Shown here: positions 44,402 through 55,992 of the stretch, piece by piece | How positions within the stretch are numbered: position 1 is the stretch's first letter | How the letters are laid out: every line of letters begins with the position of its first letter | NCBI GenBank assembly: GCA_014058105.1 | Contig: JACGCM010000376.1 | Span: 1 to 64,000 of the forward strand | Origin: Kingdonia uniflora | Lineage: Eukaryota > Streptophyta > Magnoliopsida > Ranunculales > Circaeasteraceae | DNA: 64,000 nucleotides | Direction: 5' to 3' | Made by a program: the position numbers and the translations under genes | The notes under the pieces: generated by a model | Database searches by the model: none | The model's input: only the letters and a program-made list of their open reading frames with translations | What the model was told of the DNA's origin: nothing

Positions 44402-47400
44402 TTGGAGTTGGCACCTCAGATAAGGTGCAATGTTGTAGTAACTACTTTGAATATGTTCAAGTCAGTTCAATGGTATATGGATAGTGGGTGTTCCCGTCAT
44501 ATGACTGGTGATGCGTCCAAGCTAATTCACCTTGAGAATATTCAGGGAGGTGATTTTACTTTTGGTGATGGGAGTACATCTTCTGTGGTAGGAAAGGGAA
44601 AGGCCGAAGGACTTAGTACTCCAGCAATTGAGAATGTTCTCTTGGATGAGGGACTGAAGGAAAATCTTCTTAATGTCAGTCAGCTATGTGATACAGATCA
44701 TACTGTTACATTTTCCAAAGGTGGATGTGATGTTTTGAACTCTCAAGGACAATGTGTGATGCATGCTGCTAGAACCGCTGATAACTGCTATGATATTCAA
44801 CAAGAAGTTATGTTATGTAACAAAGCGAAACTGAGTGATGTGGACTTATGGCATCAAAGATTGGGACATATAAACTTCAATGATTTATCCAAGATTACAA
44901 GTAAAGAGCTTATTCGGGGAGTACCGAAGTTGGGAAGATTGAAAAATGTAGTGTGCGGTCTTTGTCAAATTGACAAGAAAATAAAGAGCTCTCACAAGAA
45001 GTCCAACAATATTGCTGCAACTCGGACTCTTGAGCTAATACACATGGACTTGATGGGTCCTATGAGAACGACATCATTGGGAGGTAAAATGTATATTTTA
45101 GTAATGGTGGATGATTTTTCTCGTTATACATGGATAACACTTTTGAGAGAGAAGTCTAATACTTTTAAAGAATTCCGCAATATATCGCTTCGAATCCAAA
45201 ATGAGAAAGATTGCTCTATTGATAAAATTTGAAGTGATTGTGGAGGAGATTTTAAGGATACTGGGGTAGTTGAGTATTGTACTTCTAATAGGATTAAGCA
45301 TGAATTATCTGCTCCAATCACTCCACAACAAAATGGAATTCCAGAAAGGAAGAATAGAGTTCTTCAAGAAATGAGACGAGTTCTACTTCACAGCAAGAAT
45401 CTTCCAGCACTCTTTTGGTGGGAGGCCATTCATATTGCGTACTATACTATTAATAGAGTGTATCTACGTCCACTTACTCTAAACACACCCTATGAATTAT
45501 GGTTTGGAAAGAAGCCGAATGTTAACTACTTTTGGGGTTTTGGGATTAAATGTTTCATCTTTAGAGATCGGGAGAACATTGAAAAATTTAACTCTCGGAG
45601 TGATAAAGGTCTTTTATTAGGCTACTCCACAAATAATAGGGCCTTTCGAGACTATAATTTAAGGACCAACGTGATGATGAAGTTTTGTAATGTGGTTGTG
45701 GATGATACTTGCACCATTGGTTTTGCAGATGTGAGCGAAGATGATAGTACCACAAAAATCCAGAAACATCAACTAGTGATATTCTTGTATCGAGCTCTGC
45801 ACCACCACCCCCTCCCTCCCCAACTGTACCACTACCCGGATGGCGACAAGTTTGTAAGGATCACTCAAATGCCGATATTATCGGGGATCATACTTCTCGG
45901 GTTCAGACTCGAAGCTAATATTATGAGACGGTGCACTTTGTTTGTTTTGTTTCTGTAATCGAACCAACAATGGTAAATGAAGCTCTGTCAGATGAATATT
46001 GGCTACATGTAATGCAAGATGAGCTTTGCCAGTTCTGACGTCAAGATGTCTAGGATTTAGTTCCACGTCCATCCAATACAAATATTATTGGGACTAAATG
46101 GGTTTATAAGAACAAATATGACGAACTTGGGAATGTAATTCGAAACAAAGCTAGATTGGTCACTCAAGGGTGCAATCAAGTAAATGGGGATGATGTTCTT
46201 GAAATGTTTGCCCTACTGTAAGGCTTGAGTCTATTCACCTACTGCTTGTTCTTGCTTGCCATCAAAAGTTCAAGTTACATCAGATGGATGCGAAGAGTGC
46301 ATTTCTGAACAGGCTCTTAGAGGAAGAGGTGTACATGGCCCAACCAAAAGGGTTTGAGGATCCTCATCATCCAGATCATGTGTTTTACTTGAAGAAGGCT
46401 CTTTATGGTTTGAAGAAAGCTCCTCGGGCATGGTATGAACGACTCTCTAATTTTCTCTTAGCTAAGGGATTTGTTCGAGGGGGAGTTGATAAAACACTAT
46501 TTATCCAACAGAAGGGAGACACGATGCTTGTTACACAGGTATATGTAGATGATATTGTGTTGGGCTATACTTCGAGTTCACTAACCACTTCTTTTACAAC
46601 TTTAATGAAAAGTGAATTTGAGATGAGCATGGTTGGGGAACTAACTTTTTTCTTAGGTCTCCAAATACGTCAAGTAGAGAAAGGAATGTTTGTTTCTCAA
46701 TCCACGTATATTAGGGATCTTGTGAAGAAGTTTGGTCTCTCTTCTGCAATACATGCCAGGACACCCATGAGTCCCACTACAAAGTTAAGTAAGGACTCGG
46801 CAGGTAAGGATGCTGATCAAAAGATGTATAGAAGTATGATAGGTAGTTTACTTCATCTTATTGCTACTCGTCCTGATATTATGTTTAGTGTATGTATTTG
46901 TGCTCGTTATCAAGGTAGTCTGAAAGAGTCCTATTGACAGGTTGTTAAGCGTATTATTCGTTATGTATGTGGGACTTCTGATTTTGGCTTATGGTATTCA
47001 CATGACACAACCTCTGAGGTTATTGGGTATTCTGATACAGATTGGGCAGGTAATGCAGATGATAGGAAGAACACTTATGGTGGATGCTATTATATTAGAA
47101 ATAATCTTGTGGCTTGGCAGAGAAAGAAGCAGAATTGTATTTCTTAATCCACAGCAGAAGCGAAGTATATTGCTGTGGGTAGTTGTTGCACTCAATTGAT
47201 TTGGATGAAACATATGGTGCATGACTATGGAATAATCCAGGGGACGATGCCAGTCTTTTGTGATAATATGAGTGCGATCAATATCTTCAAAAATCCTGAA
47301 CAACATTCTAGAACCAAGCACATCGACCTTTGATTCCACTTCATCTGTGATCTTGTTGAGCGCAAGATAGTCAGTATTGAGTATGTTCCTACAGAGAGTC

Positions 47401-47455
47401 AGTTATCAGATTTTTTTCACCAAGCCGTTAGATGCTATGAGGTTTGAGCTTATGA
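44402..47455 (+). pseudogene. Sirevirus-2 pol
   Basis: Protease WYMDSGCSRHMTGD is perfect. The pre-integrase domain LWHQRLGHINFNDL and the HHCC region (CGLCQIDKK) are kept. Integrase Asp lies in HMDLMGPM, Asp in SDCGGDFKD, and Glu in TPQQNGIPERKN. Reverse transcriptase begins near 46085 (NIIGTKWVYKNKYDE, KARLVTQG, MDAKSAFLN, EVYMAQPKGF, ALYGLKKAPRAWYERL), with YVDDIVLG, one residue from the consensus YVDDI. RNase H follows (YSDTDWAGNADDRKNT, STAEAKYIAVGSC, FCDNMSAINIFKN). Frame breaks include TGA at 45230, shifts in the linker at 45700-46080 and near 46210, TGA at 46935 and TAA at 47146. Catalytic residues are all present, so loss of activity was recent. Confidence 0.9.
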
Positions 47456-48069
47456 GACGGTCAATTGGTGTCTGCTCTATTAATTAAGTATGTCTATTAC
47501 TTCCTCATTATAGTTAAGACAGTTCAGTATAGTGTTTACTTGGATATGATTTCTTTCACGGTAGTTAACTATCGCATGCTTAGATAGATAGGTACTCATT
47601 GATATTATACTTAAGGATACATGTAGAGACTTCGTACGTAATGCTATTTAAGGATCTGACCTTATTTATGAGCTTCGAGTATTATGACATTTACTTCTCT
47701 CTTTGATCTTGTTGTTTGTGATCTCATTTTGTTTCCTTACTCAATTGTCAAATGGTAACTTCAAGTTCAAGTTAGTATAATAGAACATTCCCTATACTTG
47801 ATTCGAGACGAAATATACTATGTGAGATTGAAGATATGATAATAGGTTTTTTATTGTTACACATTTTTTGGCATTTGTTACTCATAACCATATTTTTATC
47901 CATTTGTAGCCCTTTATGCCTGAAAATAAGCCTTTCATTTTTCTACCCAAATCCTTTATACCTGTTTGTTTTGAGACTTTTCAGTAAAAAATATAAATGG
48001 GGGTTAGAAAAGCTGAATGAAAGAATAGATTGTATTTCCTCATATCTTTGATAGTATGTAACTTTGGGT

Positions 48070-48103
<34 letters not shown>

Positions 48104-49688
48104 AAAGTAGGTGCGATTTTTGGGGGAAAGATGAATAGAATAATACAATGTATTCCCAAATAACATTTTTATTATCTCAAATCAGAGATATAAAGTAAAA
48201 AGGGGAGGAGAAGTGGTATGCTATTTTACGTATACTCAATAAGAAAAAGAATGACAGAAGTTAAATTTGGCTTTAGGTGAAAAGGGGAGTTAATGTAACT
48301 GCAGTTTCAGAATGTCAGCAAAACACTTACTCCGTCATATGCCTACCTGTGCCTACATTATAACATTTTCAAGACCTGTTTGATCTAAAGTTTAACACAG
48401 TTAGAATTAGTGGAGATGACAGATATGGAGTCTATATTAATTAACTTGACACCATTAATGACAATTGATTTTCTGTCCATGAGATATTCCAGCTCATAGT
48501 GCGCTGTTTATTTGACGAAATATGAGTCTTTCTTTGCATATTATTCATATTCATATTTTACACAGAGAGTTAGCTAGTTAATTTTTAGTGATTTCGAGTG
48601 ACCACCGATGAGAGGCCTAAGTTGAAACAACTTTCCTTATAGTGTTTTATTTTTAGATGTTGGGTCTGTTGAATGCATGGTACTGTTTTACATTGACTGC
48701 GCACACACACACTCTGAGTAAATACTTCTTCTGTATGAATTTTCTATTGAATGATTTCCTATATAATATTCATATAGCATGTGATTAGTCTCTGATCTAG
48801 AGTAGACAGGGGGAGTATTACTTACTTATTATTCTATGATTTCTTCGAGTTTTGTTGTTTTTATTCCTGTTGTGCTCCATTTCATTTCTGTGTCTATTGG
48901 AAAAAAAAATCTTTGCTCGAATAAATTTTTTATCTATTCGAATATTTTGCTTCAGAATATTTTGTCTTTATTTTATTCGAATACGTTTCTTGACTTGTTC
49001 AAACATTTTTCTTCAATTTGTTCTTTTTAAAGGGGCACAACTTCTATTCGAATACATTCTGGACTTATTCGAATACGTTCGAACATATAACCCTCTTATT
49101 TGTTTTTTTTGCTTTCTTTCTATTCACACACACTCTCTTCATTGAAGCAATTTTTTGGCACAGTCTCTCCTCTTGATCGTCATTACATTGTTTATGATTA
49201 CTTGACCCAATCCACCCTCGACGTTCCTCTCATTGCTTCAATTTCATGTTTTGGGGTCGAATTGGTGCCCTAATTCGCGGCTGTTATCAATTAGGGTGAT
49301 ATTCCTTGCTCACTCTCGAACCATAGGTTTTTTTTACTCTCTCTTCTTGTCTTCACCTATTTTGACTATTATTGTGTGGGTTTTCGATTACTTGGGGAGG
49401 ATTGTTGTTGGTTTAATTTTTGGTTTGAGAAATTGAGAGTTCTGTTAAAATTGGAAGTGGTCTTGATCTTGATGAAGGTGGTTGTTGGTTATGCCTGGTA
49501 ATTGATTGTTTTGTGTATATTGGCTTCAATTGGTTCTTGAAAGTAGTGCTATAAAACTCCGCTTGTTGGTTAAACTGATGATTTGGTTTGTTGCAGTGGA
49601 AAACTGTGTTTGTTTGGGTTGTGAAGTACAGGCAGGAAGTGAGAGTTGGGTACTTGTTTATTGGGATTCCCCTGCTTAACCGTGTGGG
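47456..49688 (+). other. Sirevirus-2 pol-ORF3 spacer with palindrome cluster
   Basis: No conserved ORF. Segments of 47480-48880 are homologous to 62460-63800 of Sirevirus-3, including words such as GCAAAACAC, TTAACTTGACACCA and CCATGAGA. A TATTCGAATA/CTTATTCGAATACG cluster lies at 48915-49085, followed by ACATATAACCCTC and a pyrimidine-rich stretch that may be a leader with transcription start. A microsatellite of CA then TA repeats is at 48070-48103. It could be the promoter and 5' leader of ORF3. Confidence 0.6.
48070..48103. repeat. CA/TA dinucleotide microsatellite
   Basis: About five CA units run straight into about eleven TA units. Confidence 0.95.
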
Positions 49689-49796
49689 TTGAGTTTGGAG
49701 AAATTGGTGATTTACTTGCAGGTTCTATGCGGAGATTGTTGGGGTTTATGCTTGATATTGCTTATAGAAGATTCTAAATTTACTGTATTGTCTGTT

Positions 49797-51070
49797 ATGG
49801 CAAGGGTTAAATGCCCTCAAGAGGGGCCTCCTGTTCGCATTTCAAGCGGTACAGCAAAACGGAGACGGATGACTCCAGGTACTAGGGCGGGTCCACGTTA
49901 CACTAACCCTCTAGGCTCTGACGAGGAGGAGCTAGTGGAGCTGGGGAGTCTAGTGCAGAAGAACGAGTTTCTAATCTTCCCCATTGGTCAACCCCAAAAT
50001 CAGGCTTTAAGTTTAGAGAATATCAGAAAGAGGTGACTCTAGATAGGGAAGAGTTGCGTGTGAAATATCCAGACATCTCCACGATTTTTGATATTTTTGC
50101 TATACATGGTTGGACTGGGATTATGGAACCTCAGCTGCCGCGCTACCCTCGATTAGTGCGACTCTTTTATGCTTCTTTACACATTGTGCAAGACACAAGA
50201 ATTGATAAGACGTTCAGGGTCACCATAGATGGGTCTGAGTTTCATATAAATTTGGATGATATCCGTAAAGCTTTTGGTCTATAAGAGTCTGACAATCCCG
50301 ATGTCGATTATTTGGCGTGGCCTCCGGTTCTTAGTCATTTTCCTCCCAAGGAGGAGATGGAGCAGGAGCTTCTGGTTGCTGGAAAGAAGAACGGTCCCTA
50401 TCTTAAGCGCAAGAACCTGTGCCCAACACTCTGCCTTTTCCATATGGTGGCTCATAGGAAAATTATTCCCCAAAAGGGGAATAAGAATGTTATGGTGGGC
50501 AATATGCTTTATCTAGTATATCTTTATGCTAAGGGGCTCAGTGCTAAGTTGATCCTCATTATCATGAATGAGATGCTTCTCACGGCAAACACGGATCATC
50601 AGACACGGACTTTGCCTTACAACAGATTCATCTCTCAGATTTTAACTTATATGGGGTATGTTATTCGTCAGGATGAGGAGGTTGATACAAAGAACGAGGT
50701 TATTAACTCTCAGTATTGGGAGAAGGGCATAAAGCATATGATCACAGAGACGGCGTCTTAGATCGAAGGTGATGTAGAGGACTCGGGGACTGAGTTTGTA
50801 CCTGCTAGATGAGTTGTGAGACCTTCTACTTCCAGGACTGCTGCTACCTCTGTACCTGGTACTTTTACATCTCCTCCTACTGGATTGATCCCACATGATT
50901 TTGCTTCTCTATACACCTATTTAGAGTCTTTTTTAGCTCAGATAGAGTCTCATTTTAGTGGTATGGATACTAAGAAAGCTTGGCCCCAGACATCCGTGGA
51001 CGGATTGAGTAGTATAGTGCAAACCTTGTCGAGTGGTCCTCCCACTGTAGATACAGCAGAGGAATCTTAG
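49797..51070 (+). pseudogene. Sirevirus-2 ORF3 (envelope-position, plant transposon protein domain)
   Basis: Begins with MARVKCPQEG and a basic KRRRMTPGTRAG stretch. A shift near 50030 moves into the frame that stays the same to 51070, apart from in-frame stops at about 50282, 50759 and 50812. Central words IFDIFAIHGWTGIMEPQ, RLVRLFYASLHIV, and INLDDIRKAFGL match the putative plant transposon protein domain found in Sirevirus ORF3 and many retroelement-derived plant proteins. The tail is Ser/Thr/Pro-rich and ends in a short helix (FASLYTYLESFLAQIESHF). No clear signal peptide or transmembrane span is visible, so an envelope role is not supported by sequence. About 420 codons in total. Confidence 0.75.
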
Positions 51071-51349
51071 GCCTTTTGAGATTTTGGTTTTAACCAGTGC
51101 ACTTTAAAGTGATAATCTTGTGTGATTTGTCTTTTCAGTAAAATTTTTTGTGATTCTGCTCTCTTTAGTGCATGTATCTTCTACGTGGAACTTTTATTTT
51201 GACTTTATTATGTATTAATCGTTCCTTTTATGCATGGATACTCTTTTCATGATATTTACTCGTTCATAACTGTTATTTAATTTGCCATGCCTGTTATGGT
51301 TCTATTTTTCCTTTTTTTTTTGCTTGATTACTCTTTGTTCTTCTGTGTC

Positions 51350-51364
51350 AAAAAGGGGGAGAGA
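51350..51364 (+). promoter_or_regulatory. Sirevirus-2 polypurine tract
   Basis: AAAAAGGGGGAGAGA immediately upstream of the TGTTTCTGAC start of the right LTR; primes plus-strand DNA synthesis. Confidence 0.9.
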
Positions 51365-52585
51365 TGTTTCTGACAGGTAAGTCAGGTAAGTTCATTTTTG
51401 TCCTCTGAAGTCCTTATTTTGAATATGAACGGTTACGTAATATAACTTATTTAGTGTGCAGGGATTTCAGAGGCTAGGCTCTTGAGTATGGATGTTTTGT
51501 GAGTGAGTCAGTCAATTTTGGAGTTTGTTTCATTTAGTGTCTATAGTAGGCGTCAGTATTATCTCGTGGTTATCCGGCGTCAATGAGTGCACGTAAAGCT
51601 ACTACAGCCGGACTGATTGACTCTGAACAGGTAAGTGGGTTTCTAACTCTTTGTTCTAAAAAGGCAAGCCTATGTATTTTATAGAGTATGAAAAAGTAAT
51701 AAGAATGCCTTCTTAAAGAAACTAGAACTTTTATTCGAATAGATTATTTTTTATTCGAATAGAACTGAAAGATTCCTTCTGTTCGAATAACTTTTAATGT
51801 TATTCGAATAAAATAATTTTTGTTCGAATAACTTTCAACAGCTGCATTTCTATTCGAATAGATTAATTATTGTTCGAATAACTTTCAACAGTTGTATTTC
51901 TATTCGAATAAATTAATTGTTGTTCGAATAACTTTCATCAGTTTGATTCTTGCTCAAATAGATTAATTTCTATTCGAACAGAGCCCGTATTTTCTATTTT
52001 CCTTTTTAAGACATACTTACCTTTTTCAAAGACTCACTTCTTGAAAACCTATTCTTTGAGGACTTATTATTTAGAGTGAAGAGATATCTATCTTTGAGAG
52101 ATTTAAGAGAGAATCAAATCACTCAAACCTTGAGTTAATCAATTGATCAAGAAACCTTAGTCATGCATTGAAGAACTAGATTGAAGAACTTGAGCGATTC
52201 ATGATTAGGAGCTTCGACGCGAGATTGGAGCGAGGCGCTGCGAGAACACAGAATTGATTGCAAGATGATTAATCGGAAGAGAGATAACCATGGGAGGTGC
52301 TTATCGAGTCTGTAAGTGATTAAATTCTTGAAATTCTTTTTCTTAGTGGATTGTTTGGATATCGGGTGATTCGATAGCGACCAGTGGGTTTTCCTCCTGA
52401 GAAAGTTTTTCCATAGGGTTAAAAATCTTTGCCTTGTCTTTAATTTCCATTGCTTGCTTGACATTAGATAATCGAAGCAACTTGATTTAGGTTAAGCGTA
52501 GACCATTAATTCAAAGGTATTATGGCCTATCAATTTAAACCTAAAACAATCGAAATTGGTTAGTCTCAGGCGACTAGTTATTTCA
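51365..52585 (+). repeat. Sirevirus-2 3' LTR
   Basis: 1221 bp from TGTTTCTGAC to AGTTATTTCA. It contains the same TATTCGAATA-type array (51735-51985) as the left LTR but with one unit fewer. It is followed by CTTTTTC and the resumed gypsy antisense ORF. Confidence 0.9.
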
Positions 52586-52589
52586 CTTT

Positions 52590-54830
52590 TTCTTTCTTTT
52601 CGATAACAATTTATCAAATTAACCTCTTCGAAGGTTGAGCAGGCGTCAGAGCAAGAGTGACAACCCTCTTCTTCTTCCCCCCTTTGCTAAACACCCGAGT
52701 CAGCAGGACCTCCTTCCCTGTAATAGTAAAATCTATGGTATACCTACTAAGAAGAGGATTCTCTAGAGGCAGGCTTGCATCAACGGCTCTTTTGTTCTTT
52801 GTCAACATTTTATTGCAGATGGCAAAAACTTTGCCTCCTTTTGTTTGAGATCTCTTTAACCCAGCCTCTTTGAACAAATATTTCACATTCTCTTGATCAT
52901 CAACGGGAGAATCAATTCGCCCAAAGTAATTTGTTCTCAGGTTGTAGAATTTTTCTCTTACTTTCGAGCTTTTATTGACCTCCTTCACAGTTGCACAAAT
53001 AATATAGTCAATTAGCAAATCACACCAATTAGAAAAAAGACAATAAAAAAGCAAAAAAAAAAACACGCACATACAATTTATACCACTAACCTTATTGAAA
53101 GTTTTTCCACTTCAACAATTCCCCAGGATCCCTGTGGCTGAACTCATAGTTCCTCGATATGAGTAGTCGGTCAGTAAAATATTTCCCCACTCTCGAGACC
53201 ATGTCGTACAGCAGGGGCCTCTTGAGAAATCTGGCTATATACATGTAACCATCTTTACTTGGATTCTGCTTCAGTGTGTAATATACACGCAGATCATCTA
53301 CATATATCAACTATTCTTTCCTCTCCTTTAGTCGAGCATTTGACATTGCTACCACCCGAAACAAGTCGTACATATTCGGGTTGAACTGACCAGAGGCAAC
53401 GTCGTAAATTTAAGAATTTCTTCTAGTTAGCTCGAAGGGGCAACTTCAAGCATTTCTTTATTTGTTCTTGATGAACAGAAATACCCTCCATAAGGAGTTC
53501 TTGATTGGTCATTTCCCCCAGATACTCCTCCAATCTTATATCTTCGGGGGTCCCATACTTATGTTTGAAATTCAAACTTTTATTTGTCTCATCAGCATCC
53601 CTAATGAACTCATCATCCCAATCTAAATCTAACTCGGACTCCTCTTCAGCCCTACCCCCTCTGGTGCATTCACCTCGACCACATATCTGAGGCTTGTGCT
53701 CAATGTCTACTTCTGTCCTCTCCTTGCCAGAGTGTGATGCAACCTCAGTCTCCACCCTAACTCGATTTTCCTCAGCAACATCCACGATATTATTCCCTAC
53801 CCTATAATTTTTACCCAACTCTTGGGAACAGGCAGTCGCATCGATAATTATTGGCTCTACATCGACAATGTTTAACATACTTCCTTCAGCAACCGCATTA
53901 GGAAAATGAGTTTTGTAGACTGATTCAGTAATTTTAAACCTAAAAATCATATCATTTGTTTTTAAGTTAGTGGTAGATCAATTTTCTTCATTACATAATA
54001 CTTTGAGTTATTCTCACATGGACAGTTAGCACAAATTATTTACTACCAACTATTTTTGAAGATATTTTTCCAACAAATACTCATATCTGCTACTATCTAA
54101 TTCTCGACTAAATTTCTAACAATTATTGTTAAATTCATAATGTCGACATTTTCCACCCAGTTTCCCGCCAAAAAAGGACACAAAGAAATTTTCTGATTTT
54201 ATGGTATCTCAGGCGTCACTTCAGGCAAAATACACCATAAAATCAAGGAAAGTATTTTCCACAACCTCATATCTCTTTATAAACTCCCTATATTGCTCAA
54301 AGAACCTCCCAACGCACACCGTAATAACTACGACAACCCAAATCAATCTTTTCTCCAAATCATACCAAACCAACTCAAGCCCCTACACCTACAATGCTCC
54401 ACTATTGCCAACAACACCCTCTAACATAAACAAGCATCCCAATTTAATCCCCAAACACATAAACACAACAAAACCCTAAAACAGGTTTTAACCCATTTCT
54501 TGACAAAAGACCAACAATTATCTCAATTAATTCATACAAAGCATACATACAAGTGTTATCTATAATGGGTTTCAAGCATTCATCCTACAACTACAAACAA
54601 ACATCGAATCAAAGAAAATTCCAAAACAGAAAAACCAACCTTGATGGCAAGCAGCTTGTAAGTTCCTCTTCTTCGCAAGTTTAGCCCTTTCAACGAGTAC
54701 AACAATCTCTTCAGTACCAATGATGGATGAGTTAACAACAGAGGAACAAAGAGAATCACTATGGAAATTTCTAGAAAAAATTGAGTATGAATAGTCACCA
54801 GGAAGTGGGGTATATAGACCCCACACAACG
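52590..54830 (-). pseudogene. Tat antisense ORF, 5' part
   Basis: Minus-strand coding pieces, in order: a possible first exon (54828-54580), an acidic exon of 175 codons (53950-53423; ESELDLDWDDEFIRDAD), a segment 53310-53092 ([19 protein letters not shown]), and 52990-52614 (SKVREKFYNLRTNYFGRI, ending PAQPSKRLI). The pieces are separated by possible introns or stops and lead towards the remnant at 41299 across the Sirevirus-2 insertion. The protein is unrecognised beyond its likeness in position to antisense ORFs of Tat elements. Alternative: a captured host gene. Confidence 0.45.
54807..54822 (-). promoter_or_regulatory. TATA box of the antisense transcription unit
   Basis: GGGTCTATATACCCC on the minus strand, within a near-perfect palindrome, about 70 bp upstream of ATG codons on that strand and pointing into the antisense ORF. 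Confidence 0.45.
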
Positions 54831-55473
54831 GTTCGACGCACTACTTCGAGGCCCTTCAACTACCCATTTGGTAGTTAGCCTTTTTCCTCACCTAGCATGC
54901 ATTTTCTCAAACTCTATCAACATTTCCCTCCTAAAGGCTAACATACTATTACAATATTCCTCTAAACCATCCAGATACATCCCAACCTCCTTTGCTATGA
55001 CCATTTTTACCAATACAATTCTTAAATTTGCAAAGAGAGATTGCACATCCAATTCCGTATAAATTAATACATCACCTGGAGGAATACACCTAGTCATTGT
55101 CCTTTGAAAACATACACCATTTATTTCCTTTTTATTTATCTCTTATTTTAACGGGACAGTTGTAATGACATTTTAAATTCAAAATTTAAAATAATATTCG
55201 AAAAGAAAATCTCATTACTATGTCACACATCGAGAAGATATCGATCAAGAAACTCATTTTATTACCATCAAGAGCAAGACATTACTTAATCACATATAAT
55301 TACATTTCAAACAAGTCACATGATTAACTTGTCCCCATGGAATAAATGCCCTTCTATGCAGCAACTCATAAGATTTATTATTCTCCAACATCTTTCTCCA
55401 GACAAGAGTCAACACCGCAACTTTCAGAAGTTTCTTCTAGACACAACAACAATTAATTGTATCGAGAATGGGG
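54831..55473. other. Gypsy 3' spacer, no gene recognised
   Basis: Lies between the start of the antisense unit and the 3' LTR fragment. Short frames occur on both strands without recognisable domains. It ends in a weak polypurine tract (GAGAATGGGG). Confidence 0.45.
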
Positions 55474-55745
55474 TGATCGTAGTTGCATATTCTCCAGATT
55501 CAATAAGAAGTTATCAGAGCCACGTCAAAGGTATTCAATTATTCGAGAAGATGTAACATTTACAACTATAGATCTCGACCCTCCACAGTAGCTGTTACAC
55601 TTGGTCAAATATAGCCGTTGCACGTGCTCCGTGAAGTCTGCCCACCTCACATTAAGTTAGGAGAAACATTATTTGTAATTGTTTGTATCCACTATAAATA
55701 CAGGCAGAGCATATGTCAATAAGGGATTCATTTTCTTACTTTGAT
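55474..55745 (+). repeat. Tat-1-family 3' LTR, truncated
   Basis: Starts TGATCGTAGTTGCATATT. It shares ATTCGAGAAGATGT, a GCCGTTG segment, TAAATACAGGCAGAG and TTTCTTACTTT with 31780-32343, but carries a single copy of the 90-bp unit and stops near 55745, lacking R/U5. The TATA box CTATAAATAC is at 55691-55700. It is probably the downstream partner of the 31780 LTR. Confidence 0.72.
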
Positions 55746-55992
55746 ATTATATAATCCTTTTAAGAGATAGTAAAAGAAACATAAGATTAATTAAGAATGA
55801 AATAAATATAACAGGTAACCTACTTATTTAAGTAAGAGTTATCCCAAGGGCATGTTTATGAGGATTTAGTATACCAAAGCTTACTTACTCCAAATGATCA
55901 TCAATCATATCCTCTACAAGATGACCCTCTTTTCATTTCTATCACTCATCTCTCACTCTCTCTATCTCTATCTCTAGTGCATTGGGTTCAAT
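55746..55992. promoter_or_regulatory. Upstream region and leader of the phytocyanin relic
   Basis: AT-rich, with a CT-repeat leader (CTCTCTATCTCTATCTC around 55955-55975) directly before the ATG, as in many plant 5' leaders. The truncated gypsy LTR ends about 250 bp upstream of the start codon, and may have replaced the original distal promoter. Confidence 0.4.

Larger units (their letters stand above)
41300..52585 (+). mobile_element. Sirevirus-2 (Ty1/copia, Maximus/SIRE lineage) with ORF3
   Basis: 11.3-kb element: left LTR lacking its first 148 bp, tRNA-iMet primer site, long Gag with two zinc-knuckle-like motifs and a coiled coil, complete pol order, a non-coding spacer of about 2 kb, an envelope-position ORF3, polypurine tract AAAAAGGGGGAGAGA and a 1221-bp right LTR. 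Long Gag plus ORF3 is diagnostic of Sireviruses. It lies within the antisense ORF of a gypsy element: coding on the minus strand stops at 41300 and resumes about 30 bases beyond 52585. The missing LTR start means no target duplication can be checked. Confidence 0.9.

Noticed and set aside
48836..49436. Hydrophobic ORFs as an envelope-like transmembrane protein
   Set aside because: Phe/Ser-rich translation of AT-rich palindrome and pyrimidine sequence; ORF3 proper starts at about 49797.
54201..55106. Plus-strand ORFs of 70-95 codons
   Set aside because: Compositional Thr/Asn/Pro-rich frames opposite the putative antisense unit, with no known domain.
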